A stretch of 64,000 nt of DNA from Nonomuraea polychroma (lineage in GTDB: Bacteria; Actinomycetota; Actinomycetes; Streptosporangiales; Streptosporangiaceae): NCBI RefSeq assembly GCF_004011505.1, contig NZ_SAUN01000001.1, positions 1,984,001-2,048,000 on the forward strand, written 5' to 3'. A program made the position numbers and the translations under genes. The notes beneath the pieces were generated by a model. The model ran no database searches and was not told the DNA's origin. It worked only from the letters and a program-made list of their open reading frames with translations. Shown here piece after piece: positions 29,474 to 40,949 of this stretch. The stretch's first letter is position 1. Each line of letters opens with the position of its first letter.

Positions 29474-29487
<14 letters not shown>
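28381..29487 (+). CDS. carA: Carbamoyl-phosphate synthase small chain
   Basis: Glutamine amidotransferase subunit of 368 residues supplying ammonia to CarB. The N-terminal domain begins [13 protein letters not shown]; the class I GATase domain has [10 protein letters not shown], the catalytic cysteine in FFGICFGNQ (about 241-249) and a His-Glu pair in QYHPEA (about 340). The start is TTG 28381, which overlaps the pyrC TGA as TTGA and has GAAGGGAAG 6 bases upstream; no ATG or GTG fits the family N-terminus. The stop overlaps carB by 14 nt. In many Streptomyces a small gene lies between pyrC and carA; none is here. Confidence 0.95.
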
Positions 29488-32761
<3,274 letters not shown>

Positions 32762-32799
32762 CACCGCACGGGAGGTGAAGACGACTGGCCGGCACTCCG

Positions 32800-33651
32800 G
32801 TGCAGGTGACGGGCACGGTGCTGACGACGCGCCGGGTCGACGCCTACCATGCGCTGACGGTGGTGGCGCCCGGGATCGCCGAGGGCTTCCGCCCCGGTCA
32901 CTTCGTCTCCGTGGCCGTCGGCGGGGCTCACACGTCGATGGTGACGCGCCGGGCGTTCTCCATCCACGACGTCAAGTCCGACTACGGCGGGACGGTCGAG
33001 CTCGTCTTCACCACCGGCGGGCGCGGCACGGCCTGGCTGGCCGAGCGTCGCGCCCGCGACACGCTCGACCTCGTCGGGCCGCTCGGCCGGCCCTTCCCGC
33101 TGCCGCGTGACCCCGTGCACTGCGTGCTGGTCGGCTCCGAGTACGGCTCCGCCGTGCTCTTCCCGCTGGCCGACGCGCTGCTGGCGCGGGCCTGCCGGGT
33201 GGACTTCGTGCTGGGCGGGGCCGGGGCCGAGCGGGTCTTCGGCGCCATGCGGGCCCGCAGGATCGCCCAGACCACCACGCTGACCACCGAGGACGGCTCC
33301 CTCGGGCTGCGCGGCAAGGTCACCGACGCGCTGCCCTCGGTGATCGCCGACACGCGGGCCGACGTCGTCTACGCCTGCGCGCCCATGGAGACGCTGCGGG
33401 CCGTGACGGCGGTGGCGATGGAGTTCGACATCCCGGTGCAGGTGGCGGTCGAGGAGCAGATGGCCTGTGGCATCGGGGTGTGCATGACCTGCGTGATACC
33501 GGTCATCGGGGACGACGGGGCCACCCGGATGGTCCGGGCCTGCGCTGAGGGGCCGGTGTTCCGGGGGGAGCGGGTGCGCTTCGAGGACGTGGGAACGATC
33601 CCGTTCGACGCGCTCGGCGCCCCCGGAGGCGGTGCACGACATGTCAGTTGA
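32800..33651 (+). CDS. pyrK: Dihydroorotate dehydrogenase electron-transfer subunit PyrK
   Basis: FAD and [2Fe-2S] subunit that passes electrons from PyrD to NAD+. The flavodoxin-reductase fold has RRAFSIHDV for FAD, and CGIGVCMTC (about 227-235) plus a fourth Cys in MVRACAEGPVF for the cluster. GTG 32800 is the first standard start in frame, but the Shine-Dalgarno GGAGGTGA (32771-32778) is 22 bases away; CTG 32785, in frame, sits at the ideal 6 bases and would add MAGTP. Presence of PyrK implies a class 1B, NAD-linked dihydroorotate dehydrogenase. Confidence 0.9.
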   Translation: MQVTGTVLTTRRVDAYHALTVVAPGIAEGFRPGHFVSVAVGGAHTSMVTRRAFSIHDVKSDYGGTVELVFTTGGRGTAWLAERRARDTLDLVGPLGRPFPLPRDPVHCVLVGSEYGSAVLFPLADALLARACRVDFVLGGAGAERVFGAMRARRIAQTTTLTTEDGSLGLRGKVTDALPSVIADTRADVVYACAPMETLRAVTAVAMEFDIPVQVAVEEQMACGIGVCMTCVIPVIGDDGATRMVRACAEGPVFRGERVRFEDVGTIPFDALGAPGGGARHVS

Positions 33652-34618
33652 TATGCGGACATTTCTGGCGCATGTGGAGCTGGCGAACCCGATCACCACG
33701 GCCGCCGGGTGCGCCTCTTCCGGGCGGGAGCTGGCCCAGTTCTTCGACCTGCATCGGCTCGGGGCGCTCACCACCCGCTCGATCACCATGGCGCCGCGCG
33801 CGGGGCGGCCCACGCCGCGCATGGCCGAGACGCCCTCGGGCATGCTCAACGCCGTGGGGCTGCAGGGACCGGGCATCGACGTGTTCCTGGAGCGGGAGCT
33901 GCCCTGGCTGGCCCAGCGGGGCATCAAGACCATCGTGTCCATCGGCGGCGGCACCGTCGCCGAATACTCCGAGCTGGCCCGCAGGCTCGCCGACGCGCCC
34001 GGGGTGACCGCACTGGAGGTCAACCTCTCCTGCCCGAACATGGAGGACCGCGGGCGGGTCTTCGCCCGCGAGGGCAGCGCGGCGGCCGAGGTGATCGCCT
34101 CCGTGCGGTCGATCATGCGGTACGACGTGCCGGTCGTGGCCAAGCTCGCGCCCGACGTGGCGGACATCGTGGCCGTGGCGCGGGCCTGCGTTGACGCGGG
34201 GGCGGACGCCCTTTCCATGATCAACAATCCGCTGGGCATGGCCATCGACACCGAGACGCTGCGGCCCTCGCTCGCCGCCGTCACCGGCGGGCTGTCCGGG
34301 CCGGCCGTCCTGCCGCTGGCCGTACGGTGCGTGTGGCAGGTCCACGCGGCGCTGCCCGGGGTGCCGCTGATCGGCATCGGCGGGGTGATGAGCGGCCGGG
34401 ACGCCTTCCAGCTCGTGCTGGCGGGGGCCTGCGCGGTCGGTGTGGGCACCGCGCTCTTCCACGACCCGTACGCGTGCCTGCGCATCGAACGGGAGCTCGA
34501 GGACCTGCTGAGGGCCCGCGGGCTGCAGCGGCTCGCCGACGCCGTCGGGCTGGCGCACCGGCCGCCGGGGAGCGCCCCCCGGCACCTTCTCGTCGACACC
34601 GAGGAGAGCGCGCCTTGA
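33641..34618 (+). CDS. pyrD: Dihydroorotate dehydrogenase, class 1B
   Basis: FMN TIM-barrel oxidising dihydroorotate to orotate, 325 residues. The catalytic cysteine is in EVNLSCPNMED (about 130-140); NPITTAAGCASSG at the N-terminus, GADALSMINNP, and PLIGIGGVMSGRDAFQ near the C-terminus bind FMN. ATG 33641 has GGAGGCGGT 9 bases upstream; GTG 33632 overlaps that sequence. The coding region overlaps pyrK by 11 nt. At the stop, TTGA and a GAGGAGAG recreate a start-like site followed by the unusual pyrD-pyrF insertion. Confidence 0.95.
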   Translation: MSVDMRTFLAHVELANPITTAAGCASSGRELAQFFDLHRLGALTTRSITMAPRAGRPTPRMAETPSGMLNAVGLQGPGIDVFLERELPWLAQRGIKTIVSIGGGTVAEYSELARRLADAPGVTALEVNLSCPNMEDRGRVFAREGSAAAEVIASVRSIMRYDVPVVAKLAPDVADIVAVARACVDAGADALSMINNPLGMAIDTETLRPSLAAVTGGLSGPAVLPLAVRCVWQVHAALPGVPLIGIGGVMSGRDAFQLVLAGACAVGVGTALFHDPYACLRIERELEDLLRARGLQRLADAVGLAHRPPGSAPRHLLVDTEESAP

Positions 34619-34890
34619 CGCACCGACGAGCCTTCCTTGTGCCTCCTCGACCCAGGACACAACGGCCCGCCGCCTCCTATCGACCAGCACCGCACAGACG
34701 TGAGCATCCTCGGGCCGGGGGATTCGTTGTGGCTCCCCGGCTTCGGCGGGGGGCCGTTGTGGGAGGGTGCCTCGAACCTGCTGGGTTCGGGCGAGGGTGC
34801 CTCGCGGCTTGCCGGGCCGAGCACCGCTTGACTCCTCGGCTTCGAGGATCGCACGTCTTGACTTCAGAAACCGAGGAGAGCACCTCTTGA
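34598..34890 (+). repeat. Repeated start-site region between pyrD and pyrF
   Basis: ACCGAGGAGAGC occurs at 34598-34609 (pyrD end) and again at 34870-34881 (pyrF Shine-Dalgarno), each followed by a C/T-rich base run and TTGAC. Between them the motif GCAC-3N-CTTGACT-type recurs at about 34821, 34851 and 34880, 29-30 bp apart. The 268-bp spacer has no clearly coding frame. Elsewhere this operon is overlapping or tightly packed, so this looks like an inserted or locally duplicated segment. Confidence 0.6.
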
Positions 34891-35579
34891 CTCCCGCACC
34901 GATCGCCGTCGCCCTCGATGCTCCTGACCTGGAGACCGCCGCCCACTGGGCGGCCCTCGTGACACCCCACGTCAGCACGGTCAAGGTGGGCTTGGAGCTC
35001 TACCTCCGCTACGGGCCCGACGTGATCGCCTCCGTCCGGGGCGCCAGTGGCGTCCAGGTGTTCCTCGACCTCAAGCTGCACGACATCCCGAACACCGTCG
35101 CCGGCGCCGCCCGCGCCGTCGCCCGGCTGCGGCCCTCCATCCTCACGGTCCACGCGGCGGGCGGACCCGCCATGATCCGGGCCGCCGTGGAGTCCGCGCC
35201 CCACACCAAGATCGCCGCGGTGACGATCCTGACCTCGCTCACGGAGGCCGACCTCGGCCGCATCGGGCTCATGGGACCCGCCGACGAAGCGGTGCGCCGT
35301 CTAGCCGTCCTGTCGGTGGAGGCGGGCGCCACGGCGCTGGTGTGCTCGCCCAACGAGGTGTCGGCGGTGCGGGCCGAGGTGGGGGACGGCATCACACTCA
35401 TCACGCCGGGCGTGCGGCCTCAGGGCGCGGCCACGCAGGATCAGATGCGGGTGGCCACGCCTGAGCAGGCGCTGGCGGACGGCGCCGACCTGCTCGTCAT
35501 CGGCCGCCCCATCACGGGCTCCGCGGACCCGGGGGCGACCGCCGCCGCCATTGCCGCCTCCCTCCGCCGCGCATCCTGA
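34887..35579 (+). CDS. pyrF: Orotidine 5'-phosphate decarboxylase
   Basis: Decarboxylates OMP to UMP, the last step of de novo pyrimidine synthesis. The 230-residue TIM barrel of the type found in actinobacteria has VALDAPD at the N-terminus, the catalytic FLDLKLHDIPNTV (about 57-69) with its Asp-x-Lys-x2-x-Asp array, and TPGVRPQGAATQDQ and ADLLVIGRPIT for phosphate binding. Start is TTG 34887 with GAGGAGAG at 6 bases; an in-frame start 120 bp upstream would add an unrelated Arg-rich tail. Confidence 0.94.
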   Translation: MTPAPIAVALDAPDLETAAHWAALVTPHVSTVKVGLELYLRYGPDVIASVRGASGVQVFLDLKLHDIPNTVAGAARAVARLRPSILTVHAAGGPAMIRAAVESAPHTKIAAVTILTSLTEADLGRIGLMGPADEAVRRLAVLSVEAGATALVCSPNEVSAVRAEVGDGITLITPGVRPQGAATQDQMRVATPEQALADGADLLVIGRPITGSADPGATAAAIAASLRRAS

Positions 35580-35588
35580 CCCGGCACC

Positions 35589-35790
35589 GGCTTCGCCCTC
35601 ATCAGCCGGACGCCGGTCCGGGCGCGCGTTCTGGGCCCGCGCCGGCTTCGCCCTCATCAGCCGGACGCCGGTCCGGGCGCGCGTTCTGGGCCCGCGCCGG
35701 CTTCGCCCTCATCAGCCGGACGCCGGTCTGGGCGCGCGTTCTGACCCGGCGCCGGATTCGCCCGCATCGGCCAGACGCCGGCTCGCGTCC
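35589..35790. repeat. 55-bp tandem repeat
   Basis: Units beginning GGCTTCGCCCTCATCAGCCG start at 35589, 35644 and 35699, exactly 55 bp apart and nearly identical, with a degenerate partial fourth from 35754 (GGATTCGCCCGCATCGGCC). It opens the 811-bp gap between pyrF and sIHF. From 35790 to 36240 I see no gene; 36241-36390 holds an AT-rich leader and the sIHF promoter. Confidence 0.9.
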
Positions 35791-36316
35791 GGGCCTTCAT
35801 CCGCGCGTCGATCATTCCCATGGCAAGCGGTGTTCCGCGCCTCGAAGGCGCGGTCGTGCGTGCTGAGGTTCGCTGGCGGGTGCCCGCCGTACTCAGCAAG
35901 ATCCTTTACGGCAAGCCGCCTTGACCGCACGCGCCGTACCCCGTTGCCGTCTGTCATGGCCGGTGGTGAAGGCTCACGGGGTGCTCGCCGTGACGAACGC
36001 GTGCTTGACCGACGCCGTGGTGAGCGGGCGCCCCGGCCGCGGGGTTGCCGCAGGGACGCGTACAAGATCATAGCGGGTCCCGGAGGCAAGATCCACATAG
36101 CGTTGACGCGCGCCATGATCGGGATTTCGGGCCTGGTCCGAGGCGGGTTTCGGACATCGAGGGATGGCGGGAATGTGATCATCGTTGCGTTTCGCGACAT
36201 CGTCGCGTGCCGACGCCTGAACTGGGAAGTGAGGGCGATTTGATCAGCACTGCGTTATTTTGCAATCACGCAAAGTGATGAAGTGGATTTTGTAGGGAGA
36301 GAAACCGCGCTTGACG

Positions 36317-36345
36317 TTGCTTAGGGGGCGATGACCAGCTAGTTT
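36317..36345 (+). promoter_or_regulatory. Candidate sIHF promoter
   Basis: TTGCTT (36317-36322), 17-bp spacer, TAGTTT (36340-36345), 45 bp before the GTG start. An AT-rich tract with a short inverted repeat TTTGC-N6-GCAAA (36259-36274) lies upstream and could bind a regulator. Confidence 0.6.
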
Positions 36346-36390
36346 CCCTTCCCGTCCGAGTACATCGACAGAAATTCGAGGTGACCCGGC

Positions 36391-36714
36391 GTGGCTCTTC
36401 CTCCCCTGACCCCTGAGCAGCGCGCCGCAGCCCTGGAGAAGGCTGCCAAGGCCCGTAAAGAGCGTGCCGAGGTCAAGAACCGGCTCAAGCATGGCGCGGT
36501 TTCTCTGGCTGAGGTGCTCAAGGATGGGCAGACCGACGACGTCATCGGCAAGATGAAGGTGTCGGCTTTGTTGGAATCGCTCCCCGGCGTGGGCAAGGTC
36601 CGCGCCAAGCAGCTCATGGAGCGGCTTGCCATCGCCGAGTCCCGCCGCGTGCGGGGTCTCGGCGCGAACCAGAGGGCCTCCCTCGAGCGCGAGTTCGGTG
36701 GCAACGAGAGCTAA
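36391..36714 (+). CDS. Actinobacterial integration host factor (sIHF/mIHF)
   Basis: A 107-residue nucleoid protein of the actinobacterial IHF family, unrelated in fold to E. coli IHF. It begins [19 protein letters not shown] and has a basic helix ([16 protein letters not shown]) followed by a helix-two-turns-helix with [20 protein letters not shown] that grips DNA backbones. It condenses DNA and influences sporulation and secondary metabolism in Streptomyces. GTG start has GAGGTG about 7 bases upstream. The order sIHF-gmk-rpoZ-coaBC is conserved in actinobacteria. Confidence 0.95.
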   Translation: MALPPLTPEQRAAALEKAAKARKERAEVKNRLKHGAVSLAEVLKDGQTDDVIGKMKVSALLESLPGVGKVRAKQLMERLAIAESRRVRGLGANQRASLEREFGGNES

Positions 36715-36758
36715 TCTCTGTTCCACACGAAAGCGCAGGTTCAACGGGGGGTAGGAAA

Positions 36759-37424
36759 GTGACCGACAGGTCCTGGTCCGGCGAGGTCAGTGCCCACGAG
36801 GCGATCGGACCGGAGATGGAGGTCGGATTCCTGCCCACGAGCGAACGGCGGCTGACGGTCCTTTCAGGGCCGTCGGGCGTCGGCAAGTCCACGGTCGTCG
36901 CCGAGTTCCGGCGGGCACACCCTGAGGTGTGGCTGTCGGTCTCGGTGACCACCAGGCGTCCCCGGCCCGGCGAGGTCAACGGGGTGCACTACTTCTTCGT
37001 CGACGGCGAGGAGTTCGACCGGCTGGTGGAGGCCGGCGACCTGCTCGAGTGGGCGGAGTTCGCGGGCAATCGCTACGGCACACCGCGCGAGCCCGTGCTG
37101 AAGAAGCTCGCCGAAGGCGTGCCCACGCTGCTCGAGATCGATCTCGAGGGCGCCAGGCAGGTGCGCAGGTCCATGCCGGACGCCCTGCTGGTGTTCCTGG
37201 CTCCTCCTTCCTGGGAGGAGCTGGAGAAGCGGCTGCGCGGGCGCGGCACCGAGCCTGAGGACGTCATCGCGCGGCGCCTGGAGGCCGGGCGGGTCGAGAT
37301 GGCGGCCGAGTCGGAGTTCGACCTGACGCTGGTCAACACGAGCGTCCAGGATGTGTGTCACCGGCTGATAGCCTTGATGACTGACCCTCAGGGGGTCACC
37401 ACAACCACCAAACGAGAGGTCTGA
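36759..37424 (+). CDS. gmk: Guanylate kinase
   Basis: Phosphorylates GMP to GDP. The 221 residues include a P-loop [10 protein letters not shown] (about 36-45), the GMP-binding [23 protein letters not shown], and the [12 protein letters not shown] segment. An N-terminal extension of about 30 residues precedes the kinase core; GTG 36759 has a G-rich run upstream. It is followed by rpoZ 5 bp after the stop, so the two are co-transcribed. Confidence 0.96.
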   Translation: MTDRSWSGEVSAHEAIGPEMEVGFLPTSERRLTVLSGPSGVGKSTVVAEFRRAHPEVWLSVSVTTRRPRPGEVNGVHYFFVDGEEFDRLVEAGDLLEWAEFAGNRYGTPREPVLKKLAEGVPTLLEIDLEGARQVRRSMPDALLVFLAPPSWEELEKRLRGRGTEPEDVIARRLEAGRVEMAAESEFDLTLVNTSVQDVCHRLIALMTDPQGVTTTTKREV

Positions 37425-37429
37425 CAATC

Positions 37430-37699
37430 GTGGCAGGCACCACCGCGGCCGCGGAGGGCATCACCAACCCGCCGATCGACGCGCTGCTCGACATCGTCGA
37501 CAGCAAATACTCCCTGGTGATCATGGGCGCCAAGCGCGCTCGTCAGATCAACGCCTACTACTCCCAGCTCGGCGAGGGTCTGCTGGAATACGTCGGCCCG
37601 CTGGTCGAGACGCACGCCCAGGAGAAGCCGCTGTCCATCGCGCTGCGCGAGGTCTCCGAGGGCCTGCTCAACGCCGAGCCCATCGAAGGCGCGGTCTGA
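37430..37699 (+). CDS. rpoZ: RNA polymerase omega subunit
   Basis: An 89-residue omega subunit with [20 protein letters not shown] and the [10 protein letters not shown] helix, then [15 protein letters not shown], which clamps beta-prime. Length and sequence match actinobacterial RpoZ. It sits between gmk and coaBC, 8 bp before the latter. Confidence 0.96.
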   Translation: MAGTTAAAEGITNPPIDALLDIVDSKYSLVIMGAKRARQINAYYSQLGEGLLEYVGPLVETHAQEKPLSIALREVSEGLLNAEPIEGAV

Positions 37700-37707
37700 C
37701 CCCTTCG

Positions 37708-38916
37708 ATGAAGGTCGTCCTGGGCGTCAGCGGCGGCATCGCCGCGTACAAGGCATGTGAGCTGCTGCGCCTGTTCACCGAGTCCGGGCACGAGGTGCGG
37801 GTCGTCCCGACCCGCGAAGCCCTCAAGTTCGTGGGCGCGCCCACCTGGGCCGCCCTGTCGGGCAACCCCGTGTCGGCGGAGGTGTGGGACGACGTTCACG
37901 AGGTGCCCCACGTGCGGATCGGCAAGCAGGCCGACCTCGTCGTGGTGGCGCCCGCGACCGCCGACGTGCTGGCCAGGGCCGCGCACGGGCTGGCCGGCGA
38001 TCTGCTCACCAACACGTTGCTGACCGCGACGTGCCCCGTCGTGTTCGCGCCCGCGATGCACACCGAGATGTGGCAGCACCCCGCCACCCGCGCCAACGTC
38101 GCGACTCTGCGCGAGCGCGGCGCCGTCGTGATCGACCCGGCCGTCGGGCGGCTCACCGGCGCCGACACAGGACCCGGCCGCCTGCCCGACCCGGCCGAGA
38201 TCTTCCAGGTCTGCCTGCGTGTGCTGCGCGGCCGGCCGCGCGACCTGGCCGGGCGCAAGATCGTGGTGTCCGCCGGCGGCACCCGCGAGCCGATCGACCC
38301 GGTTCGCTACATCGGCAACCGATCCTCCGGCCTGCAGGGATACGCGCTGGCCCGCACGGCGGTCGCGCGGGGCGCCGAGGTGACGCTCGTGGCCGCCAAC
38401 GTCGCGCTGCCCGATCCGGCCGGAGCCACTGTGGTGCGGGTGGAGTCGGCGGCGCAGTTGCGTGAGGCGGTGCTGGCCGCCTCCGGCGACGCCGACGTGG
38501 TCGTGATGGCCGCGGCCGTGGCCGACTTCCGGCCAGCGGCGCGGCACGAGGCGAAGATCAAGAAGACGGATGCGGAACCGGAGCCCATCCGCCTGACGAA
38601 GAACCCCGACATCCTGGCCGAGCTGGGCGAGCGCCGCCGCGAGGCGCCGGACGGGGCCGGTGGGGCGTGCCCGCACGTGATCGTGGGGTTCGCGGCCGAG
38701 ACGCACGACGTGCTCGCCAACGGGCAGGCCAAGCTCGCACGCAAGGGTTGCGACCTGCTGGTCGTCAACCGCGTGGGGGAGGGCCTGGCCTTCGGGACCC
38801 CCGACAACGCCGCCACCGTGCTCGTCGCGGGCGGGGAGCCGGTCGAGGTGCCGCTCGGGCCCAAGGAGGACCTCGCCGACGCCGTCTGGGACCTGGTCGC
38901 CACGCGCCTCGCCTGA
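37708..38916 (+). CDS. coaBC: Bifunctional phosphopantothenoylcysteine decarboxylase/synthetase
   Basis: Makes 4'-phosphopantetheine for coenzyme A. The N-terminal CoaC flavoprotein domain (1-180) has VLGVSGGIAAYKACEL and APAMHTEMW; the C-terminal CoaB domain (190-402) starts with IVVSAGGTREPIDPVRYIGN and includes NPDIL and FAAET, the CTP/substrate sites. The catalytic histidine of CoaC is in VPHVRIGKQAD. Full family length. It follows rpoZ with 8 bp between. Confidence 0.96.
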   Translation: MKVVLGVSGGIAAYKACELLRLFTESGHEVRVVPTREALKFVGAPTWAALSGNPVSAEVWDDVHEVPHVRIGKQADLVVVAPATADVLARAAHGLAGDLLTNTLLTATCPVVFAPAMHTEMWQHPATRANVATLRERGAVVIDPAVGRLTGADTGPGRLPDPAEIFQVCLRVLRGRPRDLAGRKIVVSAGGTREPIDPVRYIGNRSSGLQGYALARTAVARGAEVTLVAANVALPDPAGATVVRVESAAQLREAVLAASGDADVVVMAAAVADFRPAARHEAKIKKTDAEPEPIRLTKNPDILAELGERRREAPDGAGGACPHVIVGFAAETHDVLANGQAKLARKGCDLLVVNRVGEGLAFGTPDNAATVLVAGGEPVEVPLGPKEDLADAVWDLVATRLA

Positions 38917-39046
38917 GACCTGGCGGTACGCGGACGGCGTGTGAGGCGCGGGGCGAAGACCGTACAAATCGTGCAAGACCGATTACCCGATCAGCTGTTG
39001 CCACGCCCCCGGACGCCTACGGATACTTGGGGCAAAGGGGGACAGA

Positions 39047-39409
39047 ATGCCGGTGGGTTCCGCTGTCAGGGATCGTTGTAGAACAGTGCTCGGAGACCAG
39101 GGAGAGATCCACTACGTCTTCCCGGCATTATCCGCGGATCCGGCGGGTACGGGGCATTTCCTGATCGTGGTCACGGACGCGTCCATAGCCGTGCTGGCCA
39201 CCAGGACGCTCAGGAGTGACCGTCCGGTCTCGGTGTTCGCCGAATTCCCGCGACACACCCGGCTCGGTCCTATCCTGCCTGGGCCGATCATCAGGCTAGG
39301 CTCGATGGCGTTCGAGTTCGACGAGGAATACGTCGCGGTGGTGTCGGCGGCCGACGCGGAGATCTTCGCGCCGGAGACCCTGCCACCCGATCCCTTCCTC
39401 GACCTGTGA
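39047..39409 (+). CDS. Conserved hypothetical protein upstream of metK
   Basis: I do not recognise this 120-residue protein. It is mixed alpha/beta with alternating hydrophobic strands (HFLIVVTDASIAVLAT, GPIIRLGSMAFEFDEEYVAVV) and no signal or membrane segment, a pattern compatible with a small PH-like or split barrel, but that is a guess. Codon use is typical. It lies between coaBC and metK, 130 bp after the former. Confidence 0.65.
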   Translation: MPVGSAVRDRCRTVLGDQGEIHYVFPALSADPAGTGHFLIVVTDASIAVLATRTLRSDRPVSVFAEFPRHTRLGPILPGPIIRLGSMAFEFDEEYVAVVSAADAEIFAPETLPPDPFLDL

Positions 39410-39470
39410 TCGGGGGCCAGATAGTGTACGGTTTCGCGACTCGGCACCGGGTAGGGCTAGACTTCGGCGA

Positions 39471-39499
39471 GGCCCTGGCATCTCCCTGTGTCCGGGGCC
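39471..39499 (+). other. Hairpin in the metK leader
   Basis: GGCCCTGG (39471-39478) pairs with CCGGGGCC (39492-39499), 8 bp with one G-U, loop 13. A TAGACT -10-like box (39458-39463) lies just upstream. No known S-adenosylmethionine riboswitch pattern is recognised, so this is only a structural note. Confidence 0.3.
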
Positions 39500-39538
39500 T
39501 TGAATTCGTCAGCAGCCGCTGCATGAGGAGCCACTGAG

Positions 39539-40726
39539 TTGTCACGTCGCCTGTTCACCTCCGAGTCGGTCACCGAAGGCCACCCGGACAAGATCGCCGA
39601 CCAGATCAGTGACGCGATTCTCGACGCCATGCTCAAGGACGACCCGAAGAGCCGGGTCGCCGTCGAGACGATGATCACTACCGGCCAGGTTCACGTCGCA
39701 GGCGAGGTCACGACCGAGACCTACGTCGACATTCCGGGCGTCATCCGGGAGAAGATCCTGGAGATCGGCTACGACGCTTCCCACAAGGGCTTCGACGGCG
39801 CCTCGTGCGGTGTGTCGGTGTCCATCGGCGCGCAGTCGCCCGACATCGCCCAGGGCGTGGACGACGCCTATGAGCACCGGGTGGACGGCGATGGCGATGA
39901 GCTGGACCGGCAGGGGGCCGGTGACCAGGGCCTCATGTTCGGTTATGCCTGCCGGGAGACTCCTGAGCTGATGCCGTTGCCGATCACGCTGGCGCACCGT
40001 CTGGCGCAGCGGCTGTCGCAGGTGCGCAAGTCGGGCACGGTGCCTTACCTGCGTCCTGACGGCAAGACGCAGGTCACGATCGAGTACGACGGTGATCGGC
40101 CGGTCCGCCTCGACACGGTGGTGGTCTCGACGCAGCACGCGGCCGAGATCGACCTCAAGGAGATGCTGGCGCCGGACATCAAGGAGCACGTGGTCGACCC
40201 GGTGCTGGCGGGTCTGGACATCGAGACCGAGGGTTACCGGCTGCTGGTCAACCCGACCGGGCGGTTCGAGATCGGCGGCCCGATGGGTGATGCCGGCCTG
40301 ACCGGCCGGAAGATCATCATCGACACTTATGGCGGCATGGCCCGGCACGGTGGCGGCGCCTTCTCCGGTAAGGACCCGTCCAAGGTGGACCGTTCGGCGG
40401 CCTACGCGATGCGCTGGGTCGCCAAGAACGTCGTCGCGGCCGGTCTGGCTGACCGGTGCGAGGTGCAGGTGGCGTACGCGATCGGCAAGGCTCAGCCGGT
40501 GGGTCTGTTCGTGGAGTGCTTCGGCACCGAGAAGCTGCCGGTGGAGAAGATCCAGGCGGCTGTGCTGGACGTGTTCGACCTGCGTCCGGCCGCGATCATC
40601 CGGGATCTGGATCTGCTGCGGCCGATCTACTCGGAGACCGCCGCCTACGGCCACTTCGGCCGTGAGGGCTTCTCCTGGGAGTCCACCGACCGCGCCGAGG
40701 CTCTGCGGACCGCTGCCGGCCTCTGA
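39539..40726 (+). CDS. metK: S-adenosylmethionine synthetase
   Basis: Makes AdoMet from methionine and ATP. The 395 residues begin [20 protein letters not shown] with the catalytic His; [20 protein letters not shown] (about 122-141) and the metal/phosphate loop [19 protein letters not shown] (about 273) are diagnostic. Start is TTG 39539 with GAGGAG 8 bases upstream; an ATG at 39522 is out of frame and stops at once. A strong terminator follows. Confidence 0.97.
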   Translation: MSRRLFTSESVTEGHPDKIADQISDAILDAMLKDDPKSRVAVETMITTGQVHVAGEVTTETYVDIPGVIREKILEIGYDASHKGFDGASCGVSVSIGAQSPDIAQGVDDAYEHRVDGDGDELDRQGAGDQGLMFGYACRETPELMPLPITLAHRLAQRLSQVRKSGTVPYLRPDGKTQVTIEYDGDRPVRLDTVVVSTQHAAEIDLKEMLAPDIKEHVVDPVLAGLDIETEGYRLLVNPTGRFEIGGPMGDAGLTGRKIIIDTYGGMARHGGGAFSGKDPSKVDRSAAYAMRWVAKNVVAAGLADRCEVQVAYAIGKAQPVGLFVECFGTEKLPVEKIQAAVLDVFDLRPAAIIRDLDLLRPIYSETAAYGHFGREGFSWESTDRAEALRTAAGL

Positions 40727-40747
40727 CGCCCGCCCTTTTCTTCCGAC

Positions 40748-40788
40748 GCCCAGAGGCGTGGCCTTCGCATGAGGGCACGCCTCTGGGC
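40748..40788 (+). terminator. Terminator after metK
   Basis: Perfect 13-bp stem GCCCAGAGGCGTG / CACGCCTCTGGGC with a 15-nt loop, followed by TTTG, starting 22 bp after the metK stop. Confidence 0.85.
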
Positions 40789-40806
40789 TTTGCGGCTTGA
40801 CCACAT

Positions 40807-40820
40807 GTTCGTGCACGAAC
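40807..40820. other. 14-bp perfect palindrome upstream of priA
   Basis: GTTCGTGCACGAAC is fully self-complementary and lies 130 bp before the priA start, just past the metK terminator. It has LexA half-sites in the reverse order (GTTCG-N4-CGAAC), so it is not a LexA box. It could be an operator for another dimeric regulator. Confidence 0.45.
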
Positions 40821-40949
40821 TCGACCCCGCTCGGAGGGATCTGGCGGTGCGGCGGGTCAGGCCGCGCGGGTTCTGGAAGAGCGCCGCCGCAGGGCTCCGG
40901 GCTCGACGTGTGGGCGTTCCGGGTCGGCGGCGTCTGGTAGACGTTATGC

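Noticed and set aside
34637-34831. 64-codon TTG frame between pyrD and pyrF with LLDPGHNG, similar to an amidase start
   Set aside because: Only eight residues resemble amidases, no Shine-Dalgarno, and the spacer is explained by iterated start-site repeats.
34615-34890. Frame starting at the TTGA over the pyrD stop and ending at the pyrF TTGA
   Set aside because: Coupling geometry is good but third-position GC is poor and the peptide is Arg/Pro-rich; treated as a by-product of the duplication.
35712-36200. 162-codon minus-strand frame in the pyrF-sIHF gap
   Set aside because: Arg/Pro-rich, runs through the 55-bp repeats and has no Shine-Dalgarno or recognisable fold.
39410-39538. S-adenosylmethionine riboswitch in the metK leader
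   Set aside because: None of the SAM-I, SAM-II or SAM-IV core blocks could be recognised; only a single hairpin is present.
40807-40820. Palindrome near priA as a LexA box
   Set aside because: Half-sites are in the wrong order (GTTCG-N4-CGAAC); the true boxes at 18508 and 18548 are CGAAC/CGAAA-N4-GTTCG.
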